The notes: a model not told the origin generated them from the sequence alone. A stretch of 64,000 nt of DNA from Mycobacterium sp. ITM-2016-00318 (GCF_002968285.2 NZ_CP134400.1:1922001-1986000); one strand, 5' to 3'; shown: positions 19,184 through 29,560, numbered from the stretch's first letter. A program made the numbers and translations.

Positions 19184-19483
19184 CTACGCGACGGAGACTG
19201 CCTGGAGGTCGGGCAGGCGCGTCAGCACAGGCCTTTTCGGAGGGGTCTTGGGTCCGGATATGTCCTCCGTTTTCAGCTCGTGGTCGATCCAGCACTCGCC
19301 CGTCTTCTCATCGAAGGTGCCGCCGTAGAACACACAGCAGACGCCGAACTCAGTGGTGTCGGGATGCTCTGCTGCGCATTCCCAGAAGTCGTCGCTGACC
19401 GGCGCCGCGTTGGCAGTCGCGACGAGTCCCGTGACTAGGCCGAAGGTCATCGCGGCGGTCGCGAGAAGTCGCTTGATGTTCAT
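19184..19483 (-). CDS. Small secreted cysteine-containing protein, function unknown
   Basis: A 99-residue protein. Its start (ATG at 19481-19483) is followed by a lysine/arginine head, a hydrophobic core (LLATAAMTFGLVTGLV) and a signal-peptidase I site after ATANA. The mature part has four cysteines (FWECAAE, GVCCVFYG and ECWID), probably two disulfides, and a Pro/Lys-rich tail. No family is recognised. It lies 179 bp downstream of the GGR-like gene on the same strand and converges on nrdE with the inverted repeat between them. Confidence 0.7.
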   Translation of the reverse strand: MNIKRLLATAAMTFGLVTGLVATANAAPVSDDFWECAAEHPDTTEFGVCCVFYGGTFDEKTGECWIDHELKTEDISGPKTPPKRPVLTRLPDLQAVSVA

Positions 19484-19662
19484 GCAGCCAGGGTGCTGCG
19501 AAAACACGCTCGGCAAAACGGGGCGCATGCCCGCAGTGGGTGCCCGCAAGTAGGGGGCGCCGCGACGGCCGGCGATAGGGGCATAGGGGACGCCGAGCGC
19601 GCAGTTGGGTACGCGACACGCCGCACGCAGCGTACAAAAGTGCGCACTGGTGCCGAGCGGAC

Positions 19663-20847
19663 CTACTTGTACTTGTGCTGCGGGCCCTGTTCCTTCTTGT
19701 ACAAGGCCTTGAGCATCCGGTCGCGGAAGAACGCGTTGTCGATGAACTTGATGCCGGTGTTCGCCACCACCGGGATGCCCGCCAGCTTGTGGAAATAGCG
19801 GCCGCGCTTGTACTCGCGTCCCCAGGCGGCTTCCATTCGCTGCGCATAGTTGGTGAAGTCGTCGGGCCCGCCGTTGGTCAGCGCGGCGATCGCGCATTCG
19901 CCCGCGGCCAGACCGGATTCGAGCGCCTTGGAGATACCGGCACCCGACGCCGGCTTGCCGGCGCCGAGCGAGTCGCCGGTGAACAGCACACCGGGCCGCC
20001 ACGGCGGCCATGCGGTGAAGCCCATCGGCAACCGCCACGCCCGCACGCTCTTGTTCTTCTTCAGGTCTTCGATCGCGGGCAGCTCCCAATCGCCGGGCAG
20101 CGTGCGCAGGAAGTCGCCCAGAAACTGCGTCGCGTTGATCGACTGCCAGTTCTTGTAGCTGTTGACGTAGCCGAGGCCGATGTTGAAGACCCCGTTGCCC
20201 ATCGGGAACACCCAGCCGTAGCCGGGCAGCTGGTCACCCTGGAACTCCAGCTTCAGGTAGATGTCCAACGAATCCGAATCGGGGCGGTTCGCGTGCATCT
20301 CCGAGCGGATGGCGATCGCCGAGTAACCGTTGTACTCCGAATCGATCTTCAGCGCCCGCTTGATGGGGGAGTAGGCCCCGTCGGCGGCGATGACCGCGTC
20401 GCCGTACACCTTCTCGCCGCTCTTGAGCACAACACCCACCACGCTGCCGTTCGCGTCGAACTCCGGGCCGGTCACCTCCGCGCCCTGCCGTACCTCGGCA
20501 CCCGCCGACTCGGCGTGCTTCAGCAGGAGGGTGTCGAGGTGCTCGCGGCTGACCGTGTGACCGTGATCCGGCATCCCGGGGCGCTTGGGGAACGACAGCT
20601 CCCACTGGCTCGGGCTGAACACCGTGACACGGTTGACCCGGTGGAACGTGGCGACCTCGTCGGCCAGACCCATCTTCTGCAGGTAGCTCACCGCGCGGGC
20701 GGTCAATCCGTCACCGCACGGCTTGGCTCGAGGGAACTCCGCCTTGTCGAGCACCACTACCTTGGCGCCGGTCTGCGCGGCCTGCCATGCGGCAGCCGAG
20801 CCCGAGGGGCCTCCCCCTGCAATGACCAGGTCGTATCGCTGGGTCAT
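19663..20847 (-). CDS. FAD-dependent geranylgeranyl-reductase-family oxidoreductase
   Basis: A 394-residue flavoprotein of the geranylgeranyl reductase/menaquinone reductase family. The FAD dinucleotide fold is DLVIAGGGPSGSAAA near the start, followed by the family mark FPRAKPCGDGLTARAV. The second FAD motif is GVLFTGDSLGAGKPASGAGI, and YGWVFPMGNGVFNIGLGY is conserved. Such enzymes hydrogenate isoprenoid tails (as MenJ does for menaquinone). It is divergent from a TetR gene (20991) with 143 bp between. Lipid substrate is inferred, and it may be a second, non-MenJ member. Confidence 0.92.
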   Translation of the reverse strand: MTQRYDLVIAGGGPSGSAAAWQAAQTGAKVVVLDKAEFPRAKPCGDGLTARAVSYLQKMGLADEVATFHRVNRVTVFSPSQWELSFPKRPGMPDHGHTVSREHLDTLLLKHAESAGAEVRQGAEVTGPEFDANGSVVGVVLKSGEKVYGDAVIAADGAYSPIKRALKIDSEYNGYSAIAIRSEMHANRPDSDSLDIYLKLEFQGDQLPGYGWVFPMGNGVFNIGLGYVNSYKNWQSINATQFLGDFLRTLPGDWELPAIEDLKKNKSVRAWRLPMGFTAWPPWRPGVLFTGDSLGAGKPASGAGISKALESGLAAGECAIAALTNGGPDDFTNYAQRMEAAWGREYKRGRYFHKLAGIPVVANTGIKFIDNAFFRDRMLKALYKKEQGPQHKYK

Positions 20848-20990
20848 AACTCTCGTCTCATCGGTTGGCTGTCGCAGAGATACTACCCAAATCGTCGCAG
20901 GTCATCTCCCCCTCCAAGTGCCCTGGCGAGGCGTGCCAGCGGCGTGTTCCGCCACGGTCTGAGCAGGTCAGAGAGCCCTAGGCGCGTACA

Positions 20991-21740
20991 GTGATCCAAA
21001 TGCGCGGAAGGCCGAAGTCACGCTCCGGTCATGAACCGGGCGTCAAGGTCGACGCCCGAAGTGAACGCTGGCGTGAACATCGCAAGAAGGTGCGGGCGGA
21101 GATCGTCGACGCCGCCTTTCGCGCCATCGACCGCCTCGGTCCCGAGCTGTCGCTACGCGAGATAGCCGAGGAAGCGGGGACGGCCAAGCCGAAGATCTAC
21201 CGGCACTTCACCGACAAGTCGGACCTGTTCCAGGCAATCGGCCAGCGGATGCGCGACATGCTCTGGTCGGCGATCATCCCGTCGGTCAACGTGGAAACCG
21301 ATTCGGCTCGAGAGATCGTCGGCCGCGGTGTCCAGCACTACGTGGAATTGGTCGACCAGCACCCCAACGTCGTGCGCTTCTTGCTGCAGGGCCGATTCGC
21401 CGACCAGTCCGCGGCCGCGATGGCGACGGTCAACAAGGGTCGCGACATCACGCTCGCCATCGCCGACATGGTGAGCAGCGAGCTCGAGGAGATGGAGCTC
21501 GACCCGGCGTCGTTCGAGTTGGCGGCGTTCGCGATTTTCGGCACGGCGGCCTCGGCGACGGACTGGTGGCTCGGTGCCGACAACGACAGCCCGCGTCGGA
21601 TGGCGCCCGACAAGTTCGTCGCGCACCTGGCGACGATCATGATGGGTGCGATCATCGGCACCGGCGATCTGCTCGGCGTGAAGATCGAAGCCGATCAGCC
21701 CATCCACACGGCGGTGCGTCGGCAACAACCAGTTGCCTGA
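20991..21740 (+). CDS. TetR-family transcriptional regulator (Rv3050c-like)
   Basis: A 249-residue regulator. The HTH spans about residues 35-80: VRAEIVDAAFRAIDRLGPEL, then LREIAEEAGTAKPKIYRHFTD. The C-terminal domain is helical with a hydrophobic pocket. It is about the length of M. tuberculosis Rv3050c, which sits between nrdE and the Rv3049c monooxygenase. The GTG at 20991 and ATG at 21000 are both possible starts; neither has a strong ribosome-binding site. It is divergent from the GGR-like gene and probably controls it, the local monooxygenase, or both. Confidence 0.9.
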   Translation: MIQMRGRPKSRSGHEPGVKVDARSERWREHRKKVRAEIVDAAFRAIDRLGPELSLREIAEEAGTAKPKIYRHFTDKSDLFQAIGQRMRDMLWSAIIPSVNVETDSAREIVGRGVQHYVELVDQHPNVVRFLLQGRFADQSAAAMATVNKGRDITLAIADMVSSELEEMELDPASFELAAFAIFGTAASATDWWLGADNDSPRRMAPDKFVAHLATIMMGAIIGTGDLLGVKIEADQPIHTAVRRQQPVA

Positions 21741-21754
21741 CCGGATTGCGGTTC

Positions 21755-22543
21755 TCAGGCGGTCAGTACGAACGCATCGACCGGCTGCCCGCAGCCACGC
21801 AGTTCGAGTTGGCGCCGAGGCGCTTCCGTCATCAAGTCGTCGGCGACCCCCGATGCGACGAGTAACTCACCGCCTGCGGCCTGTCGTTGCATCCGCGCCG
21901 AGACGTTGACGGGATCGCCAAGGGCGGTGAAGTCGACCACTGATCCGCCAACGTTGCCGACGAACGCCACGCCCGCGTTCACCGCGACCCCCAGCTCAAG
22001 CCACGGCCCGTCGTCACTGCCATAACCGACTGCATGCAATAGATCGATCCCGGCTTCGACGGCGCGGCCTCGGTACTCGGGGCCACTGATGCCGCGCACG
22101 AAGAAGGCCATCACCTCGTCGCCGATGAGCTTGTCGATCACCGCGTCGTGCCGCAGGAGGGTCCGCGTCGCGGTGATGTAGAACCGGTTGAGTAACGAGG
22201 CGAAGTCGGTCGCAGCGCCGCGTCGGCCGAGGACGGTGGATCCGCGAACATCGGCGAAGAGAATCGCGATGTCGACTTCGATGCCGCCCGCGGGCAGCGC
22301 ATCGCAACACCGACTGCACAGGTTCGGGTTCTTTCGCGACGGGGTGAACCCGGCGGCGGCGAGAACTCGCCCCGCCAGCCCGCCGAACGGGTTGTTGCAG
22401 ACCTTGCATCGCGGTTCCGATGGGAGATAGCGAAACAGTTTTCGCGCTTTCACCAACGACGCGTGGCCGTCGGTCAGCACCATGTCCCATTCGTTTCGTC
22501 CGGCCATAGGCCCGGGGCTCTTGGAGACGTTGGCGATATCCAT
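21755..22543 (-). CDS. Class III adenylyl cyclase with N-terminal CxxC pairs
   Basis: A soluble nucleotidyl cyclase of about 262 residues. Metal-binding Asp residues are in LFADVRGST and KLIGDEVMAFF, the latter with the Lys expected for adenine recognition. FTALGDPVNVSARM supplies the adenine-reading Thr and the transition-state Asn and Arg, so all six catalytic positions are present. The N terminus has CKVCNNPF and LCSRCC, two CxxC pairs suggesting a zinc or other metal site. It has no membrane segments. The start is uncertain: ATG 22543 is used, while 22506, 22627 and 22651 are alternatives and none has a clear ribosome-binding site. It is divergent from a HD/LuxR gene. Confidence 0.85.
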   Translation of the reverse strand: MDIANVSKSPGPMAGRNEWDMVLTDGHASLVKARKLFRYLPSEPRCKVCNNPFGGLAGRVLAAAGFTPSRKNPNLCSRCCDALPAGGIEVDIAILFADVRGSTVLGRRGAATDFASLLNRFYITATRTLLRHDAVIDKLIGDEVMAFFVRGISGPEYRGRAVEAGIDLLHAVGYGSDDGPWLELGVAVNAGVAFVGNVGGSVVDFTALGDPVNVSARMQRQAAGGELLVASGVADDLMTEAPRRQLELRGCGQPVDAFVLTA

Positions 22544-22663
22544 GGCGACGATGATCGACTTCGAGGGGCATTCGGCACATGAGGCAGGCGCCTCAACTTC
22601 GGGCGGCAGGCGCTCAGCCGGGACCATAGAACGGCGCATTCGCGCGGACATCGACGGTTTCGC

Positions 22664-24265
22664 GTGGAAAATGAGTGTGTGCAACCCACCCAGCCGCTGC
22701 GTGAACCCGGCAAAGGCCTGCGCAGAGCCGAGTTGCTGGCCGCGATATCGCTGGCAATTGACCTCGGGCTGGGACAACCGATGGAACACATGCTGCGGTC
22801 CTCGTTGATCGCGGGCCGCATCGCCGAAGAGATGGGACTCGACGCACAACGGCGGGCGACGGTGTACTACGCCAATCTGGTCGGCTGGATCGGTTGTCAT
22901 GCGGATTCTCACGAGCTCTCGGCGCTGTTCGGAGATGACATCGCCTTCCGGGCCGACACCTACGACGTGGACATGGCCGGTCTGCCGTTCCTTAGATTGA
23001 TGGTCAACCACGTCGGCCGGGGGATGCCTGCGTGGGAACGCGGCATTCGTTCGGCCGCCTTCGTGCTCACCGCCCGCAATCAGGTTGCCAAGCTGATCAA
23101 TTCGCACTGTTCGTCGGCAGGAGTCCTGTCCGACAGGATGGGGTTGGACCCGCAAGTCAGTGATGCGTTGACGTTCATCTTCGAGCGCTGGGACGGCAAG
23201 GGTATGCCCAACGGCGCTCGTGAAGGGGACATCCCGCTCGAAATCCACATTGTGCGGCTCGCCGATGTCGTCGAGGTTCATCTCCGCACGGGCGGTTTCG
23301 ACCGGGCGCTCGAAGTCGTGCGCGCTCGACGCGGCACACAGTTCAGCCCCGAGGTAGCAGACGTATTCGAGGGAAATGCCGCCGACATCGTCGACGGGTT
23401 GCTGGAGATCGACGTCTGGACAGCCGCTTTGGCGCAGGCTCCGGATCGTGGCCGGACACTGGTCGGCAACGAGATCGACGAACTACTCGGTGCCATGGCG
23501 GATTTCGTCGACCTCAAATGTCCCAGCTCGCCGGGATACTCGCGAGGAGTCGCCGAATTGGCGGCTGCCGCCGCCCGGATTCGGCGGATGCCCGACACCG
23601 AGGTGACCCGGCTCTACCGGGCAGGCCTTGTGCACGGTCTTGGCAAACTGGGTGTGCCCAACCACATCTGGGAGAAGGCGGGAACGCTCACCACCGCCGA
23701 GTCGGAGCGGATGCGAATGTATCCGTATCTGACCGGGCGGATCCTGAGCCGGGTCGATGGCCTGGACTCGGTGGTGTCCCTCGCGACCAAGCACGAGGAA
23801 CGGATCGACGGGTCGGGTTTCCCCCGAGGCTTGGCCGGTGCAGAGCTGACGGCACAGGACCGGATGCTCGCCGCGACGGTCGCCTATCAGCAGCTACGGG
23901 AAACACGTCCCGGCCGCGCCGCTCTCGACTCCGGCGACGCCGCAGACGAATTGCGACGAGAGGCACGCGCTGGACATCACGATGCCGAGTCGGTGGAAGC
24001 GGTGTTGACCGCCGCCGGTCACCGGTCCCCGAAGAGGGCGCCCTTCTCGGCGGGCCTCACCGCCCGGGAGGTCGAGGTGCTGCGACTCGTCGCGCAGGGC
24101 CGGTCGAATCGTGAGATCGCCGATGAGTTGTTCATTGCGCAGAAGACGGCACGCAACCACGTCGAGCGCATCTACGCCAAGCTGGGAGTGAACAACCGTA
24201 CGCAGGCGACGCTGGCGGCGATCGACCGCGGTCTGGCGGGCTCCTCGGTGCAGGCCGCGACGTAG
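22664..24265 (+). CDS. Tandem HD-GYP-like phosphohydrolase fused to LuxR-type HTH
   Basis: A 533-residue protein. Two HD-GYP-like repeats precede a C-terminal LuxR HTH (about 463-518: [20 protein letters not shown]). The first repeat has [13 protein letters not shown]; the second has [11 protein letters not shown] and [14 protein letters not shown]. The HD doublet is His324-Gly325, so the catalytic metal Asp is missing, while the later HE and GYP-like (GFP) motifs remain. It may be a degenerate phosphodiesterase acting as a nucleotide sensor with DNA binding. The start is the GTG at 22664. It is divergent from the cyclase gene and upstream of an ABC exporter. Confidence 0.85.
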   Translation: MENECVQPTQPLREPGKGLRRAELLAAISLAIDLGLGQPMEHMLRSSLIAGRIAEEMGLDAQRRATVYYANLVGWIGCHADSHELSALFGDDIAFRADTYDVDMAGLPFLRLMVNHVGRGMPAWERGIRSAAFVLTARNQVAKLINSHCSSAGVLSDRMGLDPQVSDALTFIFERWDGKGMPNGAREGDIPLEIHIVRLADVVEVHLRTGGFDRALEVVRARRGTQFSPEVADVFEGNAADIVDGLLEIDVWTAALAQAPDRGRTLVGNEIDELLGAMADFVDLKCPSSPGYSRGVAELAAAAARIRRMPDTEVTRLYRAGLVHGLGKLGVPNHIWEKAGTLTTAESERMRMYPYLTGRILSRVDGLDSVVSLATKHEERIDGSGFPRGLAGAELTAQDRMLAATVAYQQLRETRPGRAALDSGDAADELRREARAGHHDAESVEAVLTAAGHRSPKRAPFSAGLTAREVEVLRLVAQGRSNREIADELFIAQKTARNHVERIYAKLGVNNRTQATLAAIDRGLAGSSVQAAT

Positions 24266-24276
24266 GTCGCGCTGTT

Positions 24277-24292
24277 TGGGGCAAACGCCCCA
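24277..24292. promoter_or_regulatory. Symmetric site TGGGGC-aaac-GCCCCA
   Basis: A perfect 6 bp inverted repeat with a 4 bp spacer, between the HD/LuxR stop and the ABC transporter start. Its GGG-C-n4-G-CCC form recalls the binding sites of NarL/LuxR-type regulators such as DosR, but only partly matches the DosR consensus. It could be an operator for the LuxR domain encoded just upstream, or a short hairpin. Confidence 0.4.
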
Positions 24293-24364
24293 TGCGATAG
24301 CCGATCCCGCGCGTCGATGATCAGGGCCTCACATCAGCCATTGGCTATTACGGAGGCCTCAATC

Positions 24365-26074
24365 ATGACCGGAATCGCACTGGGCACACCCCTTGAGGTG
24401 GTGCCGAATACCCAGCGCGGCGGGCGAATCGACGCAATCGACGTGCGCAGGCATGCCGGCGGCCGGCAAATCCTGCAGAAGCTGTCGCTGACGGTGAATC
24501 CAGGTGAGCTGGTCGCCCTCGCAGGCGGCAGCGGCGCGGGGAAGACGACCCTGCTGGAGACACTCGCGGGACTTCGGCCGCCGTCCAGCGGTCAGGTCTG
24601 GCACGACGGCGTCGTTCGCGGAACCCGGGCGAGCATCGACGCCCGCATCGGGTATGTGCCGCAGGACGACATCATCCATCTGGAGATGCCGCTTCGCCGG
24701 ACGCTGCGCTATGCGGCCCGACTGCGGCTGCCTGCAGGCACTTCTGCGGCCGAGGCGGACCGTGTGGTCGAGGAGACCATGAGGGATCTCGACCTGGCCG
24801 ACCGGGCTGACGTACCGGTCCGTGCGCTGTCGGGCGGCCAGCGCAAGCGGGCCAGCATAGCGGTCGAACTGCTGACCCGCCCGAGTCTGTTCTTCCTCGA
24901 CGAACCGACCTCGGGGCTCGACCCGTCGACCGCAGCCGACGTGATGCGTCTGCTGCGTGGGCTGAGCCGAAGGGGAGTCACGGTGGTTGTGACGACGCAC
25001 GAGCCCACCGATATCGACAAATGTGATCGGGTGGTGTTCCTCGCTCGCGACGGACATCTCGCCTTCGCCGGAAGTCCGGCCGACGCGCGGCGATATTTCG
25101 ACGTCCGGGATCTCGACGACATCTACGACAAGCTCGCCAACGAGCACAGCCCCCCGATCTGGGCGAACCGATTCACCGAAAGCCGCTCGCCCAGAATGCA
25201 GAACGGTCATGACTTAACACCCATCCCGGCTCACCCGTCACACGTCAAGAGCGCGGGCGTAATCCGGCAGTGGTGGCTCCTGACGCGGCGCAATGTCGAT
25301 GTCCTCTTTCGCAACCGGCTGACCCTCGCCATCCTGCTCGGCTCGCCGGTGCTCGTCACGGTGATGATGGCGACGCTGTTCAAGCGTGGTGCCTTCGACC
25401 CGAGCAGTGCGGCCGACATCGGGCCCGCCCAGATCGTGTTCTGGATCGCGTTCGACGGCTTCTTCTTCGGCCTGACGTACGGCCTGCTGCAGATCGTCGG
25501 CGAGATGGCGGTGTTCAGGCGGGAGCGGTTGGCCGGCCTCAGCGTCGGGGCCTACGTGGCCTCCAAAGTCACTGCGCTGCTTCCGGTCTTGGCATTGGTG
25601 AGTGCGGTGCTGCTCGGGGTGCTTCGGTTGCTCGGGCGCCTTCCCGCGATGAGCTGGCATGTGTACGCCTTGCTGTTCGTGACGATTGTGGTCGAGGCGA
25701 CGTCCGCGCTGGCGCTGGGACTGCTGGCCTCGGCTGCCGTCTCCAACGCGGCGCAGGCGGCCTTGGCCCTGCCGATGCTGTGCTTCCCACAGGTTCTGTT
25801 CGGTGGGGCCATCGTTCCCGTCGACGATATGGCAACCCCGGGACGCCTGATGAGCTTCGGCTTGGCCAATCGTCACGCGTTCGAGGCACTTGGCCGCGAT
25901 CTCGACCTCGACCGGTTCACCACTTCGTTGCCTGCGATGTCCGCGTATCGTGACACCTTCAGCGGTGGCACGGCGGCCAACCTGATAGCGCTGGCAACGT
26001 TCGCCGTCGTCCTGACGGTGGCGACGGTGTGGGTTCTGCGCCGACGCTCCACGCCAGGCGCATCAAGGCGGTGA
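24365..26074 (+). CDS. ABCG-type ABC exporter, fused ATPase and permease
   Basis: A 569-residue half-transporter with the ATPase first. Walker A is GGSGAGKTT, the signature is LSGGQRKRAS, and Walker B is LFFLDEPTSGLDPST. An ABC2-type permease with about six membrane segments follows (from about 310: WLLTRRNVDVLFRNRLTLAI onward). The order resembles mycobacterial Rv1747 but lacks its FHA domains. It is likely to work as a dimer exporting a lipid or drug. The ATG 24365 follows ACGGAGG. It lies 99 bp downstream of the HD/LuxR gene and ends at a hairpin (26093-26124). Confidence 0.93.
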   Translation: MTGIALGTPLEVVPNTQRGGRIDAIDVRRHAGGRQILQKLSLTVNPGELVALAGGSGAGKTTLLETLAGLRPPSSGQVWHDGVVRGTRASIDARIGYVPQDDIIHLEMPLRRTLRYAARLRLPAGTSAAEADRVVEETMRDLDLADRADVPVRALSGGQRKRASIAVELLTRPSLFFLDEPTSGLDPSTAADVMRLLRGLSRRGVTVVVTTHEPTDIDKCDRVVFLARDGHLAFAGSPADARRYFDVRDLDDIYDKLANEHSPPIWANRFTESRSPRMQNGHDLTPIPAHPSHVKSAGVIRQWWLLTRRNVDVLFRNRLTLAILLGSPVLVTVMMATLFKRGAFDPSSAADIGPAQIVFWIAFDGFFFGLTYGLLQIVGEMAVFRRERLAGLSVGAYVASKVTALLPVLALVSAVLLGVLRLLGRLPAMSWHVYALLFVTIVVEATSALALGLLASAAVSNAAQAALALPMLCFPQVLFGGAIVPVDDMATPGRLMSFGLANRHAFEALGRDLDLDRFTTSLPAMSAYRDTFSGGTAANLIALATFAVVLTVATVWVLRRRSTPGASRR

Positions 26075-26092
26075 CGCAGTAGCGCGACGGTG

Positions 26093-26124
26093 CCCGCGAG
26101 ATGGCTGGACAAGCGTCTCGCGGG
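26093..26124 (+). terminator. Hairpin after the ABC exporter
   Basis: CCCGCGAGA and TCTCGCGGG form a perfect 9 bp stem with a 14 nt loop, 18 bp downstream of the exporter stop. There is no T-tract, which is common for mycobacterial terminators. Confidence 0.6.
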
Positions 26125-26230
26125 TCCGCGCACGCCCGGGATGGCTGGATCGCGCGCGGTACCCTGATGCCGACGATTACCCGGTACCGCCGATCCCGGG
26201 TAGGGCTCACCGACGGCAAGGGGAGACTTC

Positions 26231-27718
26231 ATGACGGAGCCAGTGCACACCCGCGCACTCATCATCGGGACCGGGTTCTCCGGGCTCGGCATGGGTGTCG
26301 CGCTGCAGAAGCAGGGTGTTGACTTCCTGATTCTGGAGAAGGCCGACGAGGTCGGCGGGACGTGGCGCGACAACACCTATCCGGGCGCGGCCTGCGATGT
26401 GCCGTCGCACCTGTATTCGTTCTCGTTCGCGCCAAAACCGGACTGGGGCTACGTGTTCTCCTACCAGCCCGAGATCCTCGACTACCTCAAAGACGTCACC
26501 GACCGCTACGGGCTGCGCCGCAACATCGTGTTCGGCTCGAAGGTGACGCGCGCCGCCTGGGACGACGCCGAATACCGGTGGCACGTGTTCACCGAGACCG
26601 GCGAGGAGTACGTCGCGCAGTTCCTGATCTCCGGGGCCGGCGCGCTGCACATCCCGTCCCTGCCGGACATTCCTGGTCTCGACGACTTCGGGGGCCCGGT
26701 CTTCCACACCGCGCGGTGGGACCATGATGTCGACCTCACGGGGAAGCGGGTGGCCGTCATCGGTACCGGCGCCAGCGCCATCCAAGTGGTGCCCGAGCTG
26801 GTCAAGATCGCCGAGCAGGTGCAGCTCTATCAGCGCACCGCCGCATGGATCAAGCCGAGGATCAACTTCGCGTTCCCTGGTGCGGTCAAACGCGCGTTCC
26901 GTTTCGTGCCCGGTCTGCGCAAGGCGTTGCGCGCGGTGACCTACACGACCATGGACAGCCGCGCGATCGCGCTGGCTAAGCGCCCGGAACTGATGAACGT
27001 CGCAGCCTGGATGTACAAGGCCAACATGTACCGGTACGTCAAGGATCCCGAGCTGCGCAGGAAGCTGACCCCCCACTACAAGCCCGGCTGCAAACGAATC
27101 CTGATCTCGGACAACTTCTATCAAGCCGTCGCCAATCCGAAGTGCGAGCTGATCATCGAGGGAATCGACAGGGTGACGTCTCGGGGCATCGCCACCGTCG
27201 ACGGAACCGAACGTGAGGTCGACGCCATCGTCTGCGCGACCGGTTTCCATGTCACCGACTGGTACACCTACCTCGACATCAAGGGTGCGGGCGGCGAGGA
27301 CCTCGGCGATCGCTGGAACCGCGAGGGCGTGATGGCACACCGCGGCGTCACCGTCGCCGATGTGCCCAACGCGTTCCTGTTGCTCGGGCCGAACACCGGT
27401 CTCGGGCACAACTCCGTGGTGTTCATGATCGAGGCACAGATCGGCTATGTGGCCGACGCCATCGCCGCCGCCGACGAGGCGGGCGCCGCGGCGATCGCAC
27501 CGACTCGCGCCGCCCAGGACCGGTTCAACGAGAAGTTGCAGGACGACCTGTCGACCACGGTGTGGCACACCGGTGGTTGCCATAGCTGGTATCTCGACGC
27601 CAAAGGCGTCAACCGGTCCTTGTGGTCCGGTCTGGCGTCGGAGTATTGGCTGGCGACCAGGGAGTTCAAGCCCGAGGAGTACACGTTCATCGGGGTCGGC
27701 CAGCCCGTAGCTGTCTAG
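26231..27718 (+). CDS. Baeyer-Villiger flavin monooxygenase (Rv3049c-like)
   Basis: A 495-residue FAD- and NADPH-dependent monooxygenase. The first Rossmann motif is IIGTGFSGLGMG and the second is AVIGTGASAIQVV. Between them lies FGGPVFHTARW, a variant of the Baeyer-Villiger fingerprint FxGxxxHxxxW. The substrate is unknown; such enzymes convert ketones to esters or lactones. The ATG 26231 follows AAGGGGAGAC. It sits just upstream of nrdF2, as Rv3049c does in M. tuberculosis. An inverted repeat or operator could lie in the 156 bp upstream, but no single site stands out. Confidence 0.93.
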   Translation: MTEPVHTRALIIGTGFSGLGMGVALQKQGVDFLILEKADEVGGTWRDNTYPGAACDVPSHLYSFSFAPKPDWGYVFSYQPEILDYLKDVTDRYGLRRNIVFGSKVTRAAWDDAEYRWHVFTETGEEYVAQFLISGAGALHIPSLPDIPGLDDFGGPVFHTARWDHDVDLTGKRVAVIGTGASAIQVVPELVKIAEQVQLYQRTAAWIKPRINFAFPGAVKRAFRFVPGLRKALRAVTYTTMDSRAIALAKRPELMNVAAWMYKANMYRYVKDPELRRKLTPHYKPGCKRILISDNFYQAVANPKCELIIEGIDRVTSRGIATVDGTEREVDAIVCATGFHVTDWYTYLDIKGAGGEDLGDRWNREGVMAHRGVTVADVPNAFLLLGPNTGLGHNSVVFMIEAQIGYVADAIAAADEAGAAAIAPTRAAQDRFNEKLQDDLSTTVWHTGGCHSWYLDAKGVNRSLWSGLASEYWLATREFKPEEYTFIGVGQPVAV

Positions 27719-27746
27719 TTGTCGTCCGATTTGGGCGACACGCTCG

Positions 27747-27794
27747 ACACATCATGTTGTGTTGCGGTGCTAAGCCGGACCCCAGGGGTAGTGT
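27747..27794 (+). promoter_or_regulatory. Paired NrdR boxes upstream of nrdF2
   Basis: ACACATCATGTTGTGT (27747-27762) is a strong NrdR box. ACCCCAGGGGTAGTGT (27779-27794) begins 32 bp downstream, the same spacing as at nrdHIE. The right box ends in TAGTGT, a TANNNT-type -10, as at nrdHIE. A start about 7 nt further on would leave a leader of roughly 50 nt, unlike the long leader of nrdHIE. Confidence 0.8.
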
Positions 27795-27841
27795 CGGTGG
27801 CAGGCTGTAGAACGGCTATAGGTCAATCAAACTGCAGGTGA

Positions 27842-28828
<987 letters not shown>

Positions 28829-29106
28829 ATTTCTTGGTGGTGAGAAGATTTTCTGTGCCACCTCCATCGCCGTGGCGGGCGTCGGCATAAACGGCAGGCG
28901 CGCGTGAAGTGGTAGTCCACCGCTGACCGTCGGAATAACGCTGACCCGCAAGGCCACTGGGGTCCTGGTACACCGGCCAGGGCCGTCTTTAGATGATCCC
29001 GACCTCGTCGCTAGGCCTCGGGCAGTACTAGCAGACCGGCGACCGGTCACGCCGACCACTCCGCGATCGGAACCGAACAGTACTGGTTAGGACTACATTC
29101 GCGATC

Positions 29107-29523
29107 ATGACAGCCGAACTGACGCAAGACGTTTCCCGCAGGCTCGAATCGGATCGCTACGTGTGGTTGACCACCGTGGCGAAATCCGGCCAGCCTGTAC
29201 CCCGACTCGTGTGGTTCTTCTTCGACGGCAAGGAGGTGACTGTGTATTCGATGCCGAAAGCCGCGAAGATCGCGCACATCAAGGCCCGCCCGCAGGTCAG
29301 CCTGAATTTGGACTCCGATGGCAACGGTAGGGGGACCGTCGTAATCGCCGGTGCTGCCAGAGTCGACGCGGTCGGGGCCGATTCGCTAGCAGACGAGCAA
29401 TATCAGGCCAAGTACCACGACTACGCCAGCAGCATCGGGATGGGCGAGGAGTATCTGGCCGCGTTTAGCACGCGGTTGAAGATCAGCGTCGACAAGGTGT
29501 GGTCAACGCCGTCTGCCGGGTAG
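29107..29523 (+). CDS. PPOX-class, probably F420-dependent oxidoreductase
   Basis: A 138-residue split-barrel flavin/F420-binding protein. The N terminus has RLESDRYVWLTTVAKSGQPV, and the core has LVWFFFDGKEVTVYSMPKA and KARPQVSLNLDSDGNGRG. This pattern matches the mycobacterial family TIGR03667 (Rv3369-like), thought to use F420. It is probably a homodimeric redox enzyme of unknown substrate. The short hairpin ACCCA-tgg-TGGGT followed by TCTTTTCTC at 29541-29560 may terminate it. Confidence 0.88.
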   Translation: MTAELTQDVSRRLESDRYVWLTTVAKSGQPVPRLVWFFFDGKEVTVYSMPKAAKIAHIKARPQVSLNLDSDGNGRGTVVIAGAARVDAVGADSLADEQYQAKYHDYASSIGMGEEYLAAFSTRLKISVDKVWSTPSAG

Positions 29524-29540
29524 GCGATGAACTTTGCAGT

Positions 29541-29560
29541 ACCCATGGTGGGTTCTTTTC
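29541..29560 (+). terminator. Possible weak terminator after the PPOX gene
   Basis: ACCCA-tgg-TGGGT is a 5 bp stem with a 3 nt loop followed by tcttttc, 18 bp after the stop. The short stem makes this only a possible terminator. Confidence 0.45.

Noticed and set aside
24277..24292. DosR/DevR box
   Set aside because: Only the GGG-C/G-CCC core fits; six or more other positions differ, so a dormancy-regulon site is not supported.
26158..26188. Two GGTACC copies upstream of the monooxygenase
   Set aside because: A six-base palindrome occurring twice is not enough to call an operator.
28829..29106. Possible small gene or RNA between nrdF2 and the PPOX gene
   Set aside because: No convincing start plus ribosome-binding site and no strong hairpin were seen.
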